Positions 44,310 through 54,267 are shown, numbered from the stretch's first letter. The stretch is DNA of 55,300 nucleotides from [Clostridium] symbiosum ATCC 14940 (GCF_000466485.1 NZ_KE992859.1:49704-105003), one strand, 5' to 3'. A program made the numbers and translations. Notes: a model not told the origin generated them from the sequence alone.

Positions 44310-45139
44310 TCCCACCCATCTGTGGGATTCATATCTGCATGGTTATGGTTGGATTTCGGAATCTGAACTTTTGCTACCGCCTTGAGCCAGTACCAGCGAA
44401 TCCCGTGAATAGCAAACTCAAATTCACCTGCGGCTGCTCTCTTGACTGTAGCCTGAAATGCCGGCAAATTTCTATGAAAGATTTTCTCATCTTTCCTTTT
44501 TAGCTGTTTTAATAGCTCATAGGTTCTTTCACTAATCTCGTAAACCGGATAAAGTGATCCTGTTTTCTTTGTCATAACACCCGAAACATAAGGAAACTGA
44601 ATATTGTCCCACGTAATATCTTTTACATCTCCAAACCGGATTCCTGTTTCCTTCATCAGCCGGATTATGCAGAGATCTTCTGTCTTCCCCATTTCTTCCA
44701 GGGACGCCTCAAGAAATTTCAGCTTCCGCTCCTGGCCTTTTACGGTTCTACATGAAAGACGAGATATTTGTTTCACATCAGTACGTCCGTTAAAAAATTG
44801 AATTAAACCGAATATAAAATGATCCACGTCTGTTGCTTCATCATACAGATTCCAGAGCCAGTCATCAATTAGATTCCAAGCATAAAAAACATCATCCAAC
44901 CTAAGAAAGATGTCTTCTAAAACCGGTTTTAGAATTGCAAACCGCCCTTTGTAATATCCTTGTCCGTAATAGCCATATAATCGATTTGCAGAATGTTCTA
45001 TTCGCCGCAGCCGTTTATGCTCTGCGGTTATCTTGTCCAAAATTTTACTTTGAAGCATAAATCTCCCTTCTTCAAAACTTACTCCATAAAAAAACACATA
45101 TCTGTCATTCTGTTTTATAATTTTACCCACTATCGACAT
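44297..45139 (-). CDS. Divergent tyrosine recombinase
   Basis: The product is 280 residues. The C-terminal half shows a plausible catalytic set: R168 (KETGIRFGDVKD), K191 or K192 in a beta turn (MTKKTG), H245 and R248 (IHGIRWYW), H267 (HADMNP) and a Y279 just before the end (GWEHYI). The N-terminal half is unusual, with Tyr/Gly-rich YGYYGQGYYKG, and no clear SAM-like domain is recognised. The GGAGG start is strong. It may serve resolution or circularisation of the element, with its binding motifs near the gene end. Confidence 0.65.
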   Translation of the reverse strand: MSIVGKIIKQNDRYVFFYGVSFEEGRFMLQSKILDKITAEHKRLRRIEHSANRLYGYYGQGYYKGRFAILKPVLEDIFLRLDDVFYAWNLIDDWLWNLYDEATDVDHFIFGLIQFFNGRTDVKQISRLSCRTVKGQERKLKFLEASLEEMGKTEDLCIIRLMKETGIRFGDVKDITWDNIQFPYVSGVMTKKTGSLYPVYEISERTYELLKQLKRKDEKIFHRNLPAFQATVKRAAAGEFEFAIHGIRWYWLKAVAKVQIPKSNHNHADMNPTDGWEHYI

Positions 45140-45168
45140 TCTGTTTACCTCCTACTGTTGTATGTACG

Positions 45169-45339
45169 TTACACAGCTTCCTCCAGTAACTGCTGATACA
45201 GTTCTTCTATCCGGCTCTTTATTCCTGCCTTTGTCTGCTCTTCGTCCTTATTGTGCATTCCTAAGCGGTTCAGGATATTGATGGTTTTCAGCTGCTCAAT
45301 CTGCAGCATCATTTCTTCCCGGATTTCCTTGTTTGTCAT
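45169..45339 (-). CDS. Small helical protein
   Basis: The product is 56 residues, predicted helical and charged (EIREEMMLQIEQLKTINILN, GIKSRIEELYQQLLEEAV). GGAGGG precedes the ATG at 45339. It is transcribed with the genes around it; the function is unknown. Confidence 0.55.
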   Translation of the reverse strand: MTNKEIREEMMLQIEQLKTINILNRLGMHNKDEEQTKAGIKSRIEELYQQLLEEAV

Positions 45340-45423
45340 GGCTATGCCCTCCTTTATCAATTACATATCCGGCACTCCGCTCTTTTTGTAAAACTGACGC
45401 ATTTCATCTACCATTTCCTTCAC

Positions 45424-46167
45424 TCAGCTTGCTTTTCTGGTTTCCGAATCCTCTTCCCACTCATCTGACTCATCTATGTGACGGATAATCACATCGGTCT
45501 GTCCCAGTATTTCTTTTTTTATCAACAGATACAGCTTGTTGAAAAAGCGGATTAAACAGGATTTGAATGCCTGGTTCTGCTCAAAAACGCGAATCCAAGC
45601 TTCTGCTTTTGCAAACAGCTTGAACATATCCACATCATTAATGTTGACGGATACCCGGGCGTCACAGATATAGGAATCCTTTTTACAGTAGGTTCCGCCA
45701 TTAGAATTATGGGCCGCAAAGCCTCTTCCGTTCTCAATATCCGCAATCCACGGATACCGTCGTTTCTCTCCCTTGGCATCCGTGTCAAACCGTTTAATGG
45801 ACAACTTGGTTACTTTGCTGAGTCCAGCCTCATCCGGATCGCCAAAAATCTTTTCCTGAGTAAAGTCAACAAACGATACCCCACAAAAATTTCTGGAATA
45901 AAGGAACTTGGCTTCCTCCGGATTGATATGAGCGCTGACTCTGATTGTATTCTCTCCTGTCCCTTTACTGTAATCCAGCATGATAATCTGAATTAAAGAG
46001 CGGGCGCCCTTCTCCGCTTCCTCTCCCATTGCATGAATATGGGCCGGGAATAGTTTGGAGGCCGGCTTTAATTTGTCATTCAGCTCCAGAAGCTTCTTAT
46101 CTGTCTTATAAACCACGATCTGCTTCGATACTTCGTTCTTCCAGTCCCGCTGCACATTTTGTGCCAT
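45424..46167 (-). CDS. Hypothetical protein encoded beside the VWA/AAA+ pair
   Basis: The product is 247 residues with no membrane segment; it has DKLKPASKLFPAHIHAMGEE, an internal mixed alpha/beta part (IRVSAHINPEEAKFLYSRNF) and an acidic C-terminus. The start has GGAG. It begins 10 bases after the VWA gene ends, so the three genes (AAA+, VWA, this one) form one tight unit. It could be the substrate or adaptor of the AAA+/VWA pair. I do not recognise the family. Confidence 0.6.
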   Translation of the reverse strand: MAQNVQRDWKNEVSKQIVVYKTDKKLLELNDKLKPASKLFPAHIHAMGEEAEKGARSLIQIIMLDYSKGTGENTIRVSAHINPEEAKFLYSRNFCGVSFVDFTQEKIFGDPDEAGLSKVTKLSIKRFDTDAKGEKRRYPWIADIENGRGFAAHNSNGGTYCKKDSYICDARVSVNINDVDMFKLFAKAEAWIRVFEQNQAFKSCLIRFFNKLYLLIKKEILGQTDVIIRHIDESDEWEEDSETRKAS

Positions 46168-46177
46168 TGATTTTCTC

Positions 46178-48670
46178 CTATCTTTGATAACTTAGAATCT
46201 TCTTCGCAATGCGGACAGGAAGTTTGGAGATATCCGAAATATTTAAAAAACCGTCCTGATATATCTCTTCAATCACTTCCCGGTCATCTCCGATTGCTGC
46301 AGCAAAAAGTAAAATTCCCTGCCGTTTTAGATTACCTTTTAAAGTTTTTAAGTCCTCTTTGGCTAAATCCCCGCTGTAGCCAAGCCCGGACGGTTGACCG
46401 TCCGATACGAGAAACAGCATTTTCAATTCTTCCGTCCTGGTTTTCAGACGCTCCGCAACAAAGCGGATTGCCGCACCATCCCTGTTACAGCCTCTCGGAG
46501 ACATATCCATAATCCGGTACCGGTCCTTCCCATCTACAGAGTCAAATTCAGCATAAGCATACAAGTCTACCGTTTCCTCTGTGTAGAATTTGTCATAGCT
46601 GGTGGAATGCCCATAGACAATAACCGGGATTCCCAAATTCACACAGACATCATAGAGAATCAGCGCAGTCAGCCGTCCGTAGGTAATCCTGTCTCCATAT
46701 CCCATAGATATAGACTCATCAATCAGTACCGCGATTGCTGCCTGCCGTGCCTCTCCAAGCGCACTGCGGCTCATAAATATTTTTCTATCCTGACGGTAAA
46801 GCCTGGAGCTGTCTATCTTTTTCCCCATAGGAAGGTTCTTTTTCATTCCATCTTCTTCAGGATGGATAATCTCCCCCATCTCCTCCTTCAGCCGCTTCGC
46901 AGTTTTCAAAATATCCGGTGACAGGCTATCGTACATCCGTCTGCACTGAACCGAAACATTTTCAAGCCGATGGACCACTATGTTGCAGTCTTCATGTGCA
47001 TACCCAAAATCCATATTTTCTGCTTGGCTGCTTATGACTTTGATAAGTTTCTTTTCCTGTTCCTTTTCATACTTCTCCTCAGCCAAATCATATAACACCC
47101 GGTTCATGTCCTCCGCAGCATCAAAGTATCCGTTTCCATCATAAGCATGCTCCCATCTGATGAGCCGTTCTCCATTTGTCTCTTCGCAGACACTCTCTCC
47201 TTCAAACCGGCCGCCTTCCTGATCTGTGACTTCCGGTTTTGAGTTGTTGCGAAATGTCTGCAAAAGTGCTTTTAACAGATTCTCTTTATCATCCTCGTCC
47301 TGTGGGTCAGTATCTTCCTCTGCGGCTCTTTCCACCATCTCTGAAGGTTCCTGTTCCGTTCCGCCTCCTTCCAAATCTGATTCCTCTTTCTCTTCCAACT
47401 TCTGGACATTTTCTTTCTTCTCTTCATCTGTATGTTCCTCCTCTTCTTCCCATATACCGTCCCAGCCTTCTGGGGGATCCTCAATTTCCTCACATTCCTC
47501 CTCCAAATCTGGCGCCGGAATTGCAACATTGCAGAATACATGTTGTAAAATATCTTCTTCCTCTTCATCATCCTGATTATCTGTCTCTGATTCACTGCCA
47601 GGGTCACTGTCGCATTCAGAATCAGCATCACAATCGGAGTTTTCCTGACCGGAGGAATTATCCTTGCAATCGTCCTCCTGGCTGAAAGAACCATTCTCCC
47701 CGCCAGTATCTTCATCACTATCTGAGCTTTCTTTACTGCCAGATTCCGCTTCGCAGTCAGATGTTTCACCGTTCTGCGCTTCATTGGAAGATTTTTTTTT
47801 AGTCTCCTGTTCATGAAGCAGCTCAATCAAATCCTTCATATAGTCCCAGATTTTTAGTATCACCTGATTGGCAGCACGGAAACGCTCCATTTTATCCACG
47901 TTCACCACCGCGTCATCAATAATCTCCGCACAGTCGTACAAACAGTCCAGATACTCACCGGTATAGCCTTCCCAGTTGTTGATTTCTCCGGCTCTGGCAT
48001 ATCCCAAAATCAGATTTAAGATGATTGCCAGCCCATGATCCTGCTGCTGTATCTCCTGGGTGACAGTCGGCAGCTTCTCTATATGCCGGTTCGCATTCAT
48101 TAAAATGCCTCTCCGGATACTGCCTGGATATTCATCACACATACGCATTTCGATGTAAATGTCCTCCAGAATGTTATTGATACGCAAAGCGGTTTCTGCA
48201 ATCACAGATACCGCCGCCTTATCTCCGGCCTGGAGGAACTGTTTTATTTCCTCCAGTGCCTCACTCTCTTTTTCATTCCCCGGTACTGGTGGCCGGGGAT
48301 ATATTTTCCCTTCTTCAAACCCCTTTCCATATACTTTTCGTAAATATAAAGCAGTATATTTCTGATGGCCGCATTCATGCCCCAGAAATCCCACCAGGCT
48401 GTCTGTCTTTAATTCCTTTGTCGGAAAGCTCCTTGTAATAGGATTCGCAGCATTGATATACACATTATTTCTTCCTGTTACGGCAACCGTTGCCGATGGG
48501 CTGGTATTCCATCCTATGGAAACCTTTAGTCTTTTTCCCTGCTTTCGGACTAATGAATTTGCAAGCTTCTCCATGTTATAGATAAACGGCTTGGACGTAA
48601 AAACCTGCTTATTACTAATCTTATTTTTGATTTCCCGGATTCTTAAACGGTCATAACCTTTTTCCCTCAT
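46178..48670 (-). CDS. CobT/NorD-like VWA-domain protein with HECGH (zincin-like) motif
   Basis: The product is about 830 residues. Near the N-terminus, FLGHECGHQKYT (about 98-102 for HECGH) is an HExxH motif as in DUF2201-type metallopeptidase-like domains. A very acidic, Ser/Glu/Asp-rich linker spans about 295-470. The C-terminal ~185 residues form a von Willebrand A domain with MIDAS residues (LIDESISMGYGD, then VSDGQPSG). VWA partners of MoxR/CobS ATPases typically recognise the substrate. The ATG at 48670 has an AAGGAGG site, and the gene immediately follows the ATPase. Confidence 0.8.
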   Translation of the reverse strand: MREKGYDRLRIREIKNKISNKQVFTSKPFIYNMEKLANSLVRKQGKRLKVSIGWNTSPSATVAVTGRNNVYINAANPITRSFPTKELKTDSLVGFLGHECGHQKYTALYLRKVYGKGFEEGKIYPRPPVPGNEKESEALEEIKQFLQAGDKAAVSVIAETALRINNILEDIYIEMRMCDEYPGSIRRGILMNANRHIEKLPTVTQEIQQQDHGLAIILNLILGYARAGEINNWEGYTGEYLDCLYDCAEIIDDAVVNVDKMERFRAANQVILKIWDYMKDLIELLHEQETKKKSSNEAQNGETSDCEAESGSKESSDSDEDTGGENGSFSQEDDCKDNSSGQENSDCDADSECDSDPGSESETDNQDDEEEEDILQHVFCNVAIPAPDLEEECEEIEDPPEGWDGIWEEEEEHTDEEKKENVQKLEEKEESDLEGGGTEQEPSEMVERAAEEDTDPQDEDDKENLLKALLQTFRNNSKPEVTDQEGGRFEGESVCEETNGERLIRWEHAYDGNGYFDAAEDMNRVLYDLAEEKYEKEQEKKLIKVISSQAENMDFGYAHEDCNIVVHRLENVSVQCRRMYDSLSPDILKTAKRLKEEMGEIIHPEEDGMKKNLPMGKKIDSSRLYRQDRKIFMSRSALGEARQAAIAVLIDESISMGYGDRITYGRLTALILYDVCVNLGIPVIVYGHSTSYDKFYTEETVDLYAYAEFDSVDGKDRYRIMDMSPRGCNRDGAAIRFVAERLKTRTEELKMLFLVSDGQPSGLGYSGDLAKEDLKTLKGNLKRQGILLFAAAIGDDREVIEEIYQDGFLNISDISKLPVRIAKKILSYQR

Positions 48671-48685
48671 AAAACCTCCTTCCAC

Positions 48686-50509
48686 TTATGCCGCTGCCGA
48701 AAATTCGGAATAGCTTACCTTAATGCAGTTTTCATAAATCTCCTCCCGATATTCTCTGTCAGAGGCTGCTTTACTTAAAATCGTTGATTTTGCCGCTTTT
48801 AGCACATCACCGGTCACCATGTATGCCCAAACCCAGGACTCATACTCCCGATACCCGCACACACCGCCGCGTATCCGTTCATTCCTGCAATACTGCCTGA
48901 TTTTTTCCACGGTTTCCGCCATTTTTAAAAGTATGACCTCATCTTTACAGCCAGTCTTTACCATGACCCGTTTCTTCATCTGCTCAGGCATCAGCTCCTT
49001 TTTATCAAAAACCATACACATACGGGACAGGATTGATTCGTTCATATCTTTACAGCCCTTATAATCTGTGTTGGTGGTCAAGACAATTATGGTATCCGGG
49101 TTCCTGCGGACAATTTCGCCATCCGCCAGGGTAATGGATGCACAATCATCTAACAGGCCATTCAGCTTTACCAGGGTCCCCGGCTTTCCAACCACCGCTG
49201 GCTCCTGCAGCTCAAAAACGGATGGCCGACGGCATGCTTTGATTAAGTCCGATTCCACCAATACAAAATCTTTCTGGTCTTTGCAGTTTTGATAACCGAT
49301 TTTATAGATCTGACCCATCAGCTTCTCGAATGCCTGGCTGATATCCACATCCTCCTCATAGATCCCTGTATACTCACTCAGAACCGTGGACGGATCCATC
49401 ATGAAATCCTCATAATCGGGCATTACCGGCGGTTCTGTCTTTACCTTATCGTTTGTATTTGGAATCATAGTTGAAACCAGATCCATCTCATCCGTACCCT
49501 CAGAGCAGGTCAAAAAATAATAGGGAAGCCCCAACGCCTTGGCAAGAATGGCAACATCAATGGTCTTTCCGGTACCGGAATCTCCTCGCATCATAAACGT
49601 GCGCATAGGAGAATTCTGAATCATCTCAAGGATATCCTGTACCTCCTCTGACACATGATAATTGGGGGAAATCCGCGGTACACGGGCTTTCTCCTCCTCT
49701 GTCAGTTCTACATTCATACAGTATTTACTGCCCAGAGTCCCGATTGGCCTGGAATTTGCCGTAATCCGGTTAACGCTCATAATTTCAAATCGTCCAGACG
49801 TAACTTCCGTCGGCGCATATTCTCCGCCGGAGATGGCCTGGGGCGTTAAAATCGGAGCGTTTCCGGAGGCAAGAGAGTTCCTGTCTACCGGCAGACCATC
49901 CGTTCCCAACTCATTGGCTTTCTCCACCCGTCGGTAGATATTATCGCAGCAGACAAATGCGGCTTTGAGCGCCAGATCCATATCGGTCCAGTTGTACTTA
50001 TACTGCTCTCTTAAAATCGTAAAGTTGTCATAAAATTCCTGATTAAAAAGCGGACCGTCCATATTTAAGCTGGCGTATTCAAGCATACACAATAAATACT
50101 TTCCATCACTCTGTCCTGACCGCAGAGCCGGCATATGCCGATGCAGACCGATTCCACTCTCACAAACTTTGAACTTCCCATTTTTGAAATTATATACGGC
50201 AACAATTCTTTCTTCCTCGTCTCTTTTCTTAAATTCGCCGCAGTAGAATTGAGTCTCACCTGTCTCATTCTTTTGAACACCTAACGCTCCCTCCGTATCT
50301 GTCTCCATTAACTCCACCAGTGTAAAAATCGCCCGCAAAACAGGGCCATGAAGTGTAGACTGCTTTCCCTGCTGCATCAGATTGTAGATCGAGATATGCT
50401 CCTCTTGTGATGATGCTTTGTTTAACCCCTTGTCGATGAGCGTCTGTAAAAACGGCTCCGGTACGGGTAAGCTGAATGTCCAGCTTTCAAATAACTTTGA
50501 AGATGCCAT
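48686..50509 (-). CDS. AAA+ ATPase of MoxR/CobS type
   Basis: The product is about 607 residues. The first ~290 form a large N-terminal region of unknown fold. The AAA+ core begins with Walker A GDSGTGKT (about 309-316), later GTLVKLNGLLDDCASITLAD, a sensor-1 segment (TIIVLTTNTDYKG) and arginine-containing ILSRM. Such ATPases remodel or insert metals into protein targets with VWA partners. The ATG at 50509 after AGAGGGA is preferred over the longer frame. It is followed 15 bases later by its likely partner. Confidence 0.82.
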   Translation of the reverse strand: MASSKLFESWTFSLPVPEPFLQTLIDKGLNKASSQEEHISIYNLMQQGKQSTLHGPVLRAIFTLVELMETDTEGALGVQKNETGETQFYCGEFKKRDEEERIVAVYNFKNGKFKVCESGIGLHRHMPALRSGQSDGKYLLCMLEYASLNMDGPLFNQEFYDNFTILREQYKYNWTDMDLALKAAFVCCDNIYRRVEKANELGTDGLPVDRNSLASGNAPILTPQAISGGEYAPTEVTSGRFEIMSVNRITANSRPIGTLGSKYCMNVELTEEEKARVPRISPNYHVSEEVQDILEMIQNSPMRTFMMRGDSGTGKTIDVAILAKALGLPYYFLTCSEGTDEMDLVSTMIPNTNDKVKTEPPVMPDYEDFMMDPSTVLSEYTGIYEEDVDISQAFEKLMGQIYKIGYQNCKDQKDFVLVESDLIKACRRPSVFELQEPAVVGKPGTLVKLNGLLDDCASITLADGEIVRRNPDTIIVLTTNTDYKGCKDMNESILSRMCMVFDKKELMPEQMKKRVMVKTGCKDEVILLKMAETVEKIRQYCRNERIRGGVCGYREYESWVWAYMVTGDVLKAAKSTILSKAASDREYREEIYENCIKVSYSEFSAAA

Positions 50510-50559
50510 GTTATCCCTCTTTCTATTCGTCTTTTTTAACGTTTCCATTGCTATTGACA

Positions 50560-51352
50560 TCATGCTCCCTCCGCTAAAAAACGGTTTGTGGCCCTATGGG
50601 CTGCCCATATGGCGGTATCTGAAATCTGACGCTGCCATGCCCCATGGTATGTTGACCAGCGAAAACTTAAGTTCCTGTGCAAAAACTGCCGGAACTCTTC
50701 CGATGGAATGTCATCAAAATAAATCTGGACACGTTTTTCTTCCAGATTCATGTAAACACGCCCTCCTTCGAAATCCCAGCCTTCCGGCGGAGTCTCCCTT
50801 CTTGCCTTCAGCACCTCAATCCTTTTCCTAATCCGGTTAATGTTTGCATTCAGATTAGTAAGCTCAAACCATCGGAACGGGATTTTCTCATAAGAACTCC
50901 CATTTCTTACCATACTGCCAGCATCTCTGCACGCTCATCGGTAACACCGTCACAGCCTTTACATGTCTTATGCTTTCTGTAATAGGCGTTCACACGTTAC
51001 TTATAGCTCTGTTCCTCGATTAACCGTTCCAGCTTATCCATCAGCTTTTGAATTGCCTCCGGATCATCGGAAGAGATAGCCTGATTATGTTCCGCGGCTT
51101 CTGCCTTTGCTTCATAATACTCAGCCTTTTTTCCGGCTTCGACCGACTTTTCCATGCTATCCCAGATTTTCTTCTGATCCCGGCGGGCCCGTGCCTCACT
51201 GTGATGACCTACGAGGATTGGCTGCCACCCTCAATTGCTTTTGCAATCTCATTTGACCGCTGATAACGGGCAACCGACTCGCGCTCTGCATGTTCCGCAT
51301 GTTCCCGATACCGGTTAATCCTAGCCTGTTTTTTCTCTTCATAACGATTCAT
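50560..51352 (-). pseudogene. DUF3560-family gene, broken by frameshifts and a stop
   Basis: Three minus-strand pieces make one DUF3560 protein of ~264 residues: from an ATG at 51352 RYEEKKQARINRYREHAEHA to ARYQRSNEIAKAIEGG; then, after a missing G near 51228-51230, QPILVGHHSEARARRDQKK to EEQSYK, ending in a TAA at 50997-50999; then VNAYYRKHKTCKGCDGVTDE read in that frame; and after a second shift SSYEKIPFRWFELTN to FRWSTYHGAWQRQISDTAIW. DUF3560 proteins are common on plasmids and ICEs and have no assigned function. The three lesions argue against a single sequencing error. Confidence 0.75.
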
Positions 51353-51376
51353 GGTATTCCTCCTTAAATTTCGTAA

Positions 51377-53629
51377 CTAGCTTGCTATTCGCTTATCTGC
51401 ACCGGTCTCCTGGGATTTTATTTTCTCAATCCTCAAAGCCTCCTGCTGAATCCGATACGCCAGTTTTGTATTTCTCTTCTCTCTATCATCCGTCATCACA
51501 GCCTCACAAAAAGCAGCCCAGTCTCCCACTAAAGTCACTTCACATCTTGCCCGCGTCACCGCTGTATAATAGATGTTTCGTTTCAGCATTCTTTTGAAGC
51601 AGGGGAGTACCGGAATGATGACAGAGGGATACGCGCTCCCTTGACTTTTATGTATGGTAGCCGCATAGGCAAGCATCAGTAACCCATAGTCTTCTGAAGC
51701 ATATTCACCAATTCTTCCGTCCTCAAACCGGACCACTAATGTAGGAGTTCCGTCCTCATTTTGATAAATGTCAGTGACTATCCCCATATCACCATTGGAT
51801 ACCTCTTCCTTGTTCTTTAACTGCATAACCTTATCCTGTAGGCGGAATACAGAGCTGCCAAGCTTCATTTCTAAACAACCCTGAACCTGCGGGTTTACCA
51901 ACTCCCTTAGTTTTTTGTTGAGGGCGTTAGCTCCCACCGCTGTATCCTGCCGGAAGGGTGTTAGTACCTGCACCATATCGGTATCACCATGATTTGCTTC
52001 CAGCTTTTTCTGGTACAGGTCGGCAATCACTTCAGCCGCCACCTCGTCGCTGTCAACTGATATAAACTGAAAATCGTCTCCAAATAACAGGTCTGTATCT
52101 CCGTTGTTCATTTTTAAAGCATTGATAATAATCCGGGAGCCTTCTGCCTGGCGGAACTGTACGTCAAGAACCGTAACCGGAATAACTCCTGAATCAATCA
52201 TTTCTTTAAATACATTTCCCGGCCCCACTGATGGTATCTGATCCGGATCACCGATAAAAACAACTCTGGCGCCATTCTTCACTTTAGAAATCAACACGAA
52301 GAAAAGCCACATATCCACCATGGACATCTCATCAACAATAATCAGGTCTTCCTCCAGTTCTTCCGTAAGGTCCAAATTAACTTCCTCTTCTTCCCCGGTG
52401 ATGTAGAGCGCCTTATGGATGGTCATGGCCGGGTATCCTGTGCTGATTACCATATTGCGGCTGGCACGTCCGGTCGGAGCGCACAAAAGGGCGGTTTTCT
52501 TCCGCTCCTTCTTCTCAAACACTTTTAAGATAATCCTCTCGACTGTAGTTTTTCCGGTTCCAGGTCCCCCTGTTATGATAGATAAACTATTCGCAAATAC
52601 ACGCCTTACCGCTTCTTTCTGCTGCTTAGCCAGAACCATGTGTGTAGTCCCCTGAACCTCGTCCAGCTCCCGCTCAATGTCGTAGACCGGCTGCTTGTTG
52701 TTCATGACCCGAAGGATATGCACCGCTGCCATCTTCTCCGCCATATAATTCTTCATGGAATAAAGGTAATGTCCCTCCGCCGCTAAAAGCTCATCTGAAA
52801 AGACCATTTCATTTCCAATATCCTTAATTAAACGTGTATTTACAGCCTGTCGGTATATCCCATAATTTAGAAGTTCCGCCGCCTGTCTAACAATATCCCT
52901 GCCTTCTAAATACAGATGACCATCGCCCTCTGAATTTTTTAAGACCTGAAGAATCGCTGCTTTAATCCGCAGTGTGTCATCTGGCCGGAAATTTTTGTTT
53001 CTTCTTGCGATGATATCCGCACTCTCAAACCCGAAACCACTTAATTCACAAAGCCTGAATGGTTTTTCCTTCACAATTTGTAAAGCCTTTGAGCCAAAGT
53101 AATCACAGATTTCGGACACCCGTTTCGGCCCTACCTTTAAGGGAGCCAGGTATTGCATCAGCTCCCGCAAAGAACGGCTTTCCGAGTATGAGCCAAGGAT
53201 TGTCTCCAGCTTGCTTTTCGTAATTCCTTTTACTTCCAGCAGCTTCTCTGGCTGTGTATCAAAAATCTTCAGGGTATCTTCTCCAAACCGTTTTACAATC
53301 CGGCCGGCAGTTACCGGCCCGATTCCTTTAATCAGTCCCGATGCCAGATAACATGTAATCCCCTCTTTGGTTGTCGGCATAAATATCTGACTTTCCGTCA
53401 CTGACAACTGTAATCCATAGCTTGTTTTAATCCACTTACCTTCCAGTCCCGTATCAATCCCTTCTATAAAGGGGATTGCAGTTCCAATGGCCGTAAAAAC
53501 ACTCTCTCCGCTTTTGAAAGACTGGTTTACGGCCGATTCCGGAATTGTCTGATAGGTCTTATAAGCGGCTATGGTATATCCATTTTCATCGTTATAATAT
53601 ATCTTGCGATGCGGTATACACTGAATCAA
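51377..53629 (-). CDS. recD2: RecD2-type DNA helicase
   Basis: The product is about 750 residues (755 from the GTG at 53644). The N-terminal region has helix-hairpin-helix motifs (IKGIGPVTAGRIVKRFG, VGPKRVSEICDYFG). The helicase core has Walker A TGGPGTGKTT (~354-362), DExx-type LIIVDEMSMVD, then GDPDQIPSVGPG, and ends with the UvrD-C-like IHKSQGSAYPSVIIPV. RecD2 helicases unwind 5' to 3' and act in repair; here it is likely for element replication. The TTG at 53629, 8 bases from GGAGG, is the better start; the GTG has no site. Confidence 0.92.
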   Translation of the reverse strand: MIQCIPHRKIYYNDENGYTIAAYKTYQTIPESAVNQSFKSGESVFTAIGTAIPFIEGIDTGLEGKWIKTSYGLQLSVTESQIFMPTTKEGITCYLASGLIKGIGPVTAGRIVKRFGEDTLKIFDTQPEKLLEVKGITKSKLETILGSYSESRSLRELMQYLAPLKVGPKRVSEICDYFGSKALQIVKEKPFRLCELSGFGFESADIIARRNKNFRPDDTLRIKAAILQVLKNSEGDGHLYLEGRDIVRQAAELLNYGIYRQAVNTRLIKDIGNEMVFSDELLAAEGHYLYSMKNYMAEKMAAVHILRVMNNKQPVYDIERELDEVQGTTHMVLAKQQKEAVRRVFANSLSIITGGPGTGKTTVERIILKVFEKKERKKTALLCAPTGRASRNMVISTGYPAMTIHKALYITGEEEEVNLDLTEELEEDLIIVDEMSMVDMWLFFVLISKVKNGARVVFIGDPDQIPSVGPGNVFKEMIDSGVIPVTVLDVQFRQAEGSRIIINALKMNNGDTDLLFGDDFQFISVDSDEVAAEVIADLYQKKLEANHGDTDMVQVLTPFRQDTAVGANALNKKLRELVNPQVQGCLEMKLGSSVFRLQDKVMQLKNKEEVSNGDMGIVTDIYQNEDGTPTLVVRFEDGRIGEYASEDYGLLMLAYAATIHKSQGSAYPSVIIPVLPCFKRMLKRNIYYTAVTRARCEVTLVGDWAAFCEAVMTDDREKRNTKLAYRIQQEALRIEKIKSQETGADKRIAS

Positions 53630-53647
53630 ACTTGATACCTCCACTTA

Positions 53648-54250
53648 TTAGCCATTCCACGATAAATAAACATACCTTCCCTTCACAGAAGCCTGTAATC
53701 CCCCCTCCCGGGTTAAAAAGCGGCAAATATCCTCTGCCTTTTCACCCGGATATTCCGGCAGGCAGCCAACACGCCGATACCCCTTTGGGGTCCTGATATT
53801 ACAGATTCCATCCCTCCGCAGCCAGCATTCATATATGCCTTTTGCATTAAGATTGGTAACAATCTGGTTTAAGCGCTCTTTGCCAATCCTTCCATACCAG
53901 GCGATTATCGTTTGGGTGTCTGCATCTTCTACGCTGTCCTCCATCGCTTCTGAGACTGCCTCTGTGTCTAACGGTGCAGACTCTGTTTTTGCAGCCTTTG
54001 TATCCTCTTCCTGGAACGCCTCTGGAATGGTTCCGCCTAGCATGGTCACCAGATGTTTCCTCATGTTTTTTAATACACCCAGCGCCCATGGATTTTTCAA
54101 AGCACACAGAACAACAAAAAATGGGATTCCAAGTGAAATGACATTGACTGCAATTCCTAGCGCAAACGGGAGCAGAAACGGAAGTAAAATACTGCACCCG
54201 ATTCCTAAGAGCACAAGCTGCATGATCTTTCTGATATTTTTCTGTTCCAA
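53648..54250 (-). CDS. Small membrane protein of unknown function
   Basis: The product is about 200 residues. Two hydrophobic segments lie near the N-terminus (LLGIGCSILLPFLLPFALG, VISLGIPFFVVLCAL). A linker rich in acidic and small residues and a soluble C-terminus (IIAWYGRIGKERLNQIV, GYRRVGCLPEYPGEKAED) follow. The TTG at 54250, 8 bases from AGGAGG, is the better start than the ATG that contains the binding site. It is upstream of recD2, nearly contiguous. Confidence 0.65.
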   Translation of the reverse strand: MEQKNIRKIMQLVLLGIGCSILLPFLLPFALGIAVNVISLGIPFFVVLCALKNPWALGVLKNMRKHLVTMLGGTIPEAFQEEDTKAAKTESAPLDTEAVSEAMEDSVEDADTQTIIAWYGRIGKERLNQIVTNLNAKGIYECWLRRDGICNIRTPKGYRRVGCLPEYPGEKAEDICRFLTREGGLQASVKGRYVYLSWNG

Positions 54251-54267
54251 ATTTTTTACCTCCTTCA

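Noticed and set aside
47226-47826. Several long frames opposite and beside the acidic linker of the VWA gene
   Set aside because: They arise from the repetitive Glu/Asp/Ser codons read on the other strand or frame; the VWA frame has flanking conserved domains.
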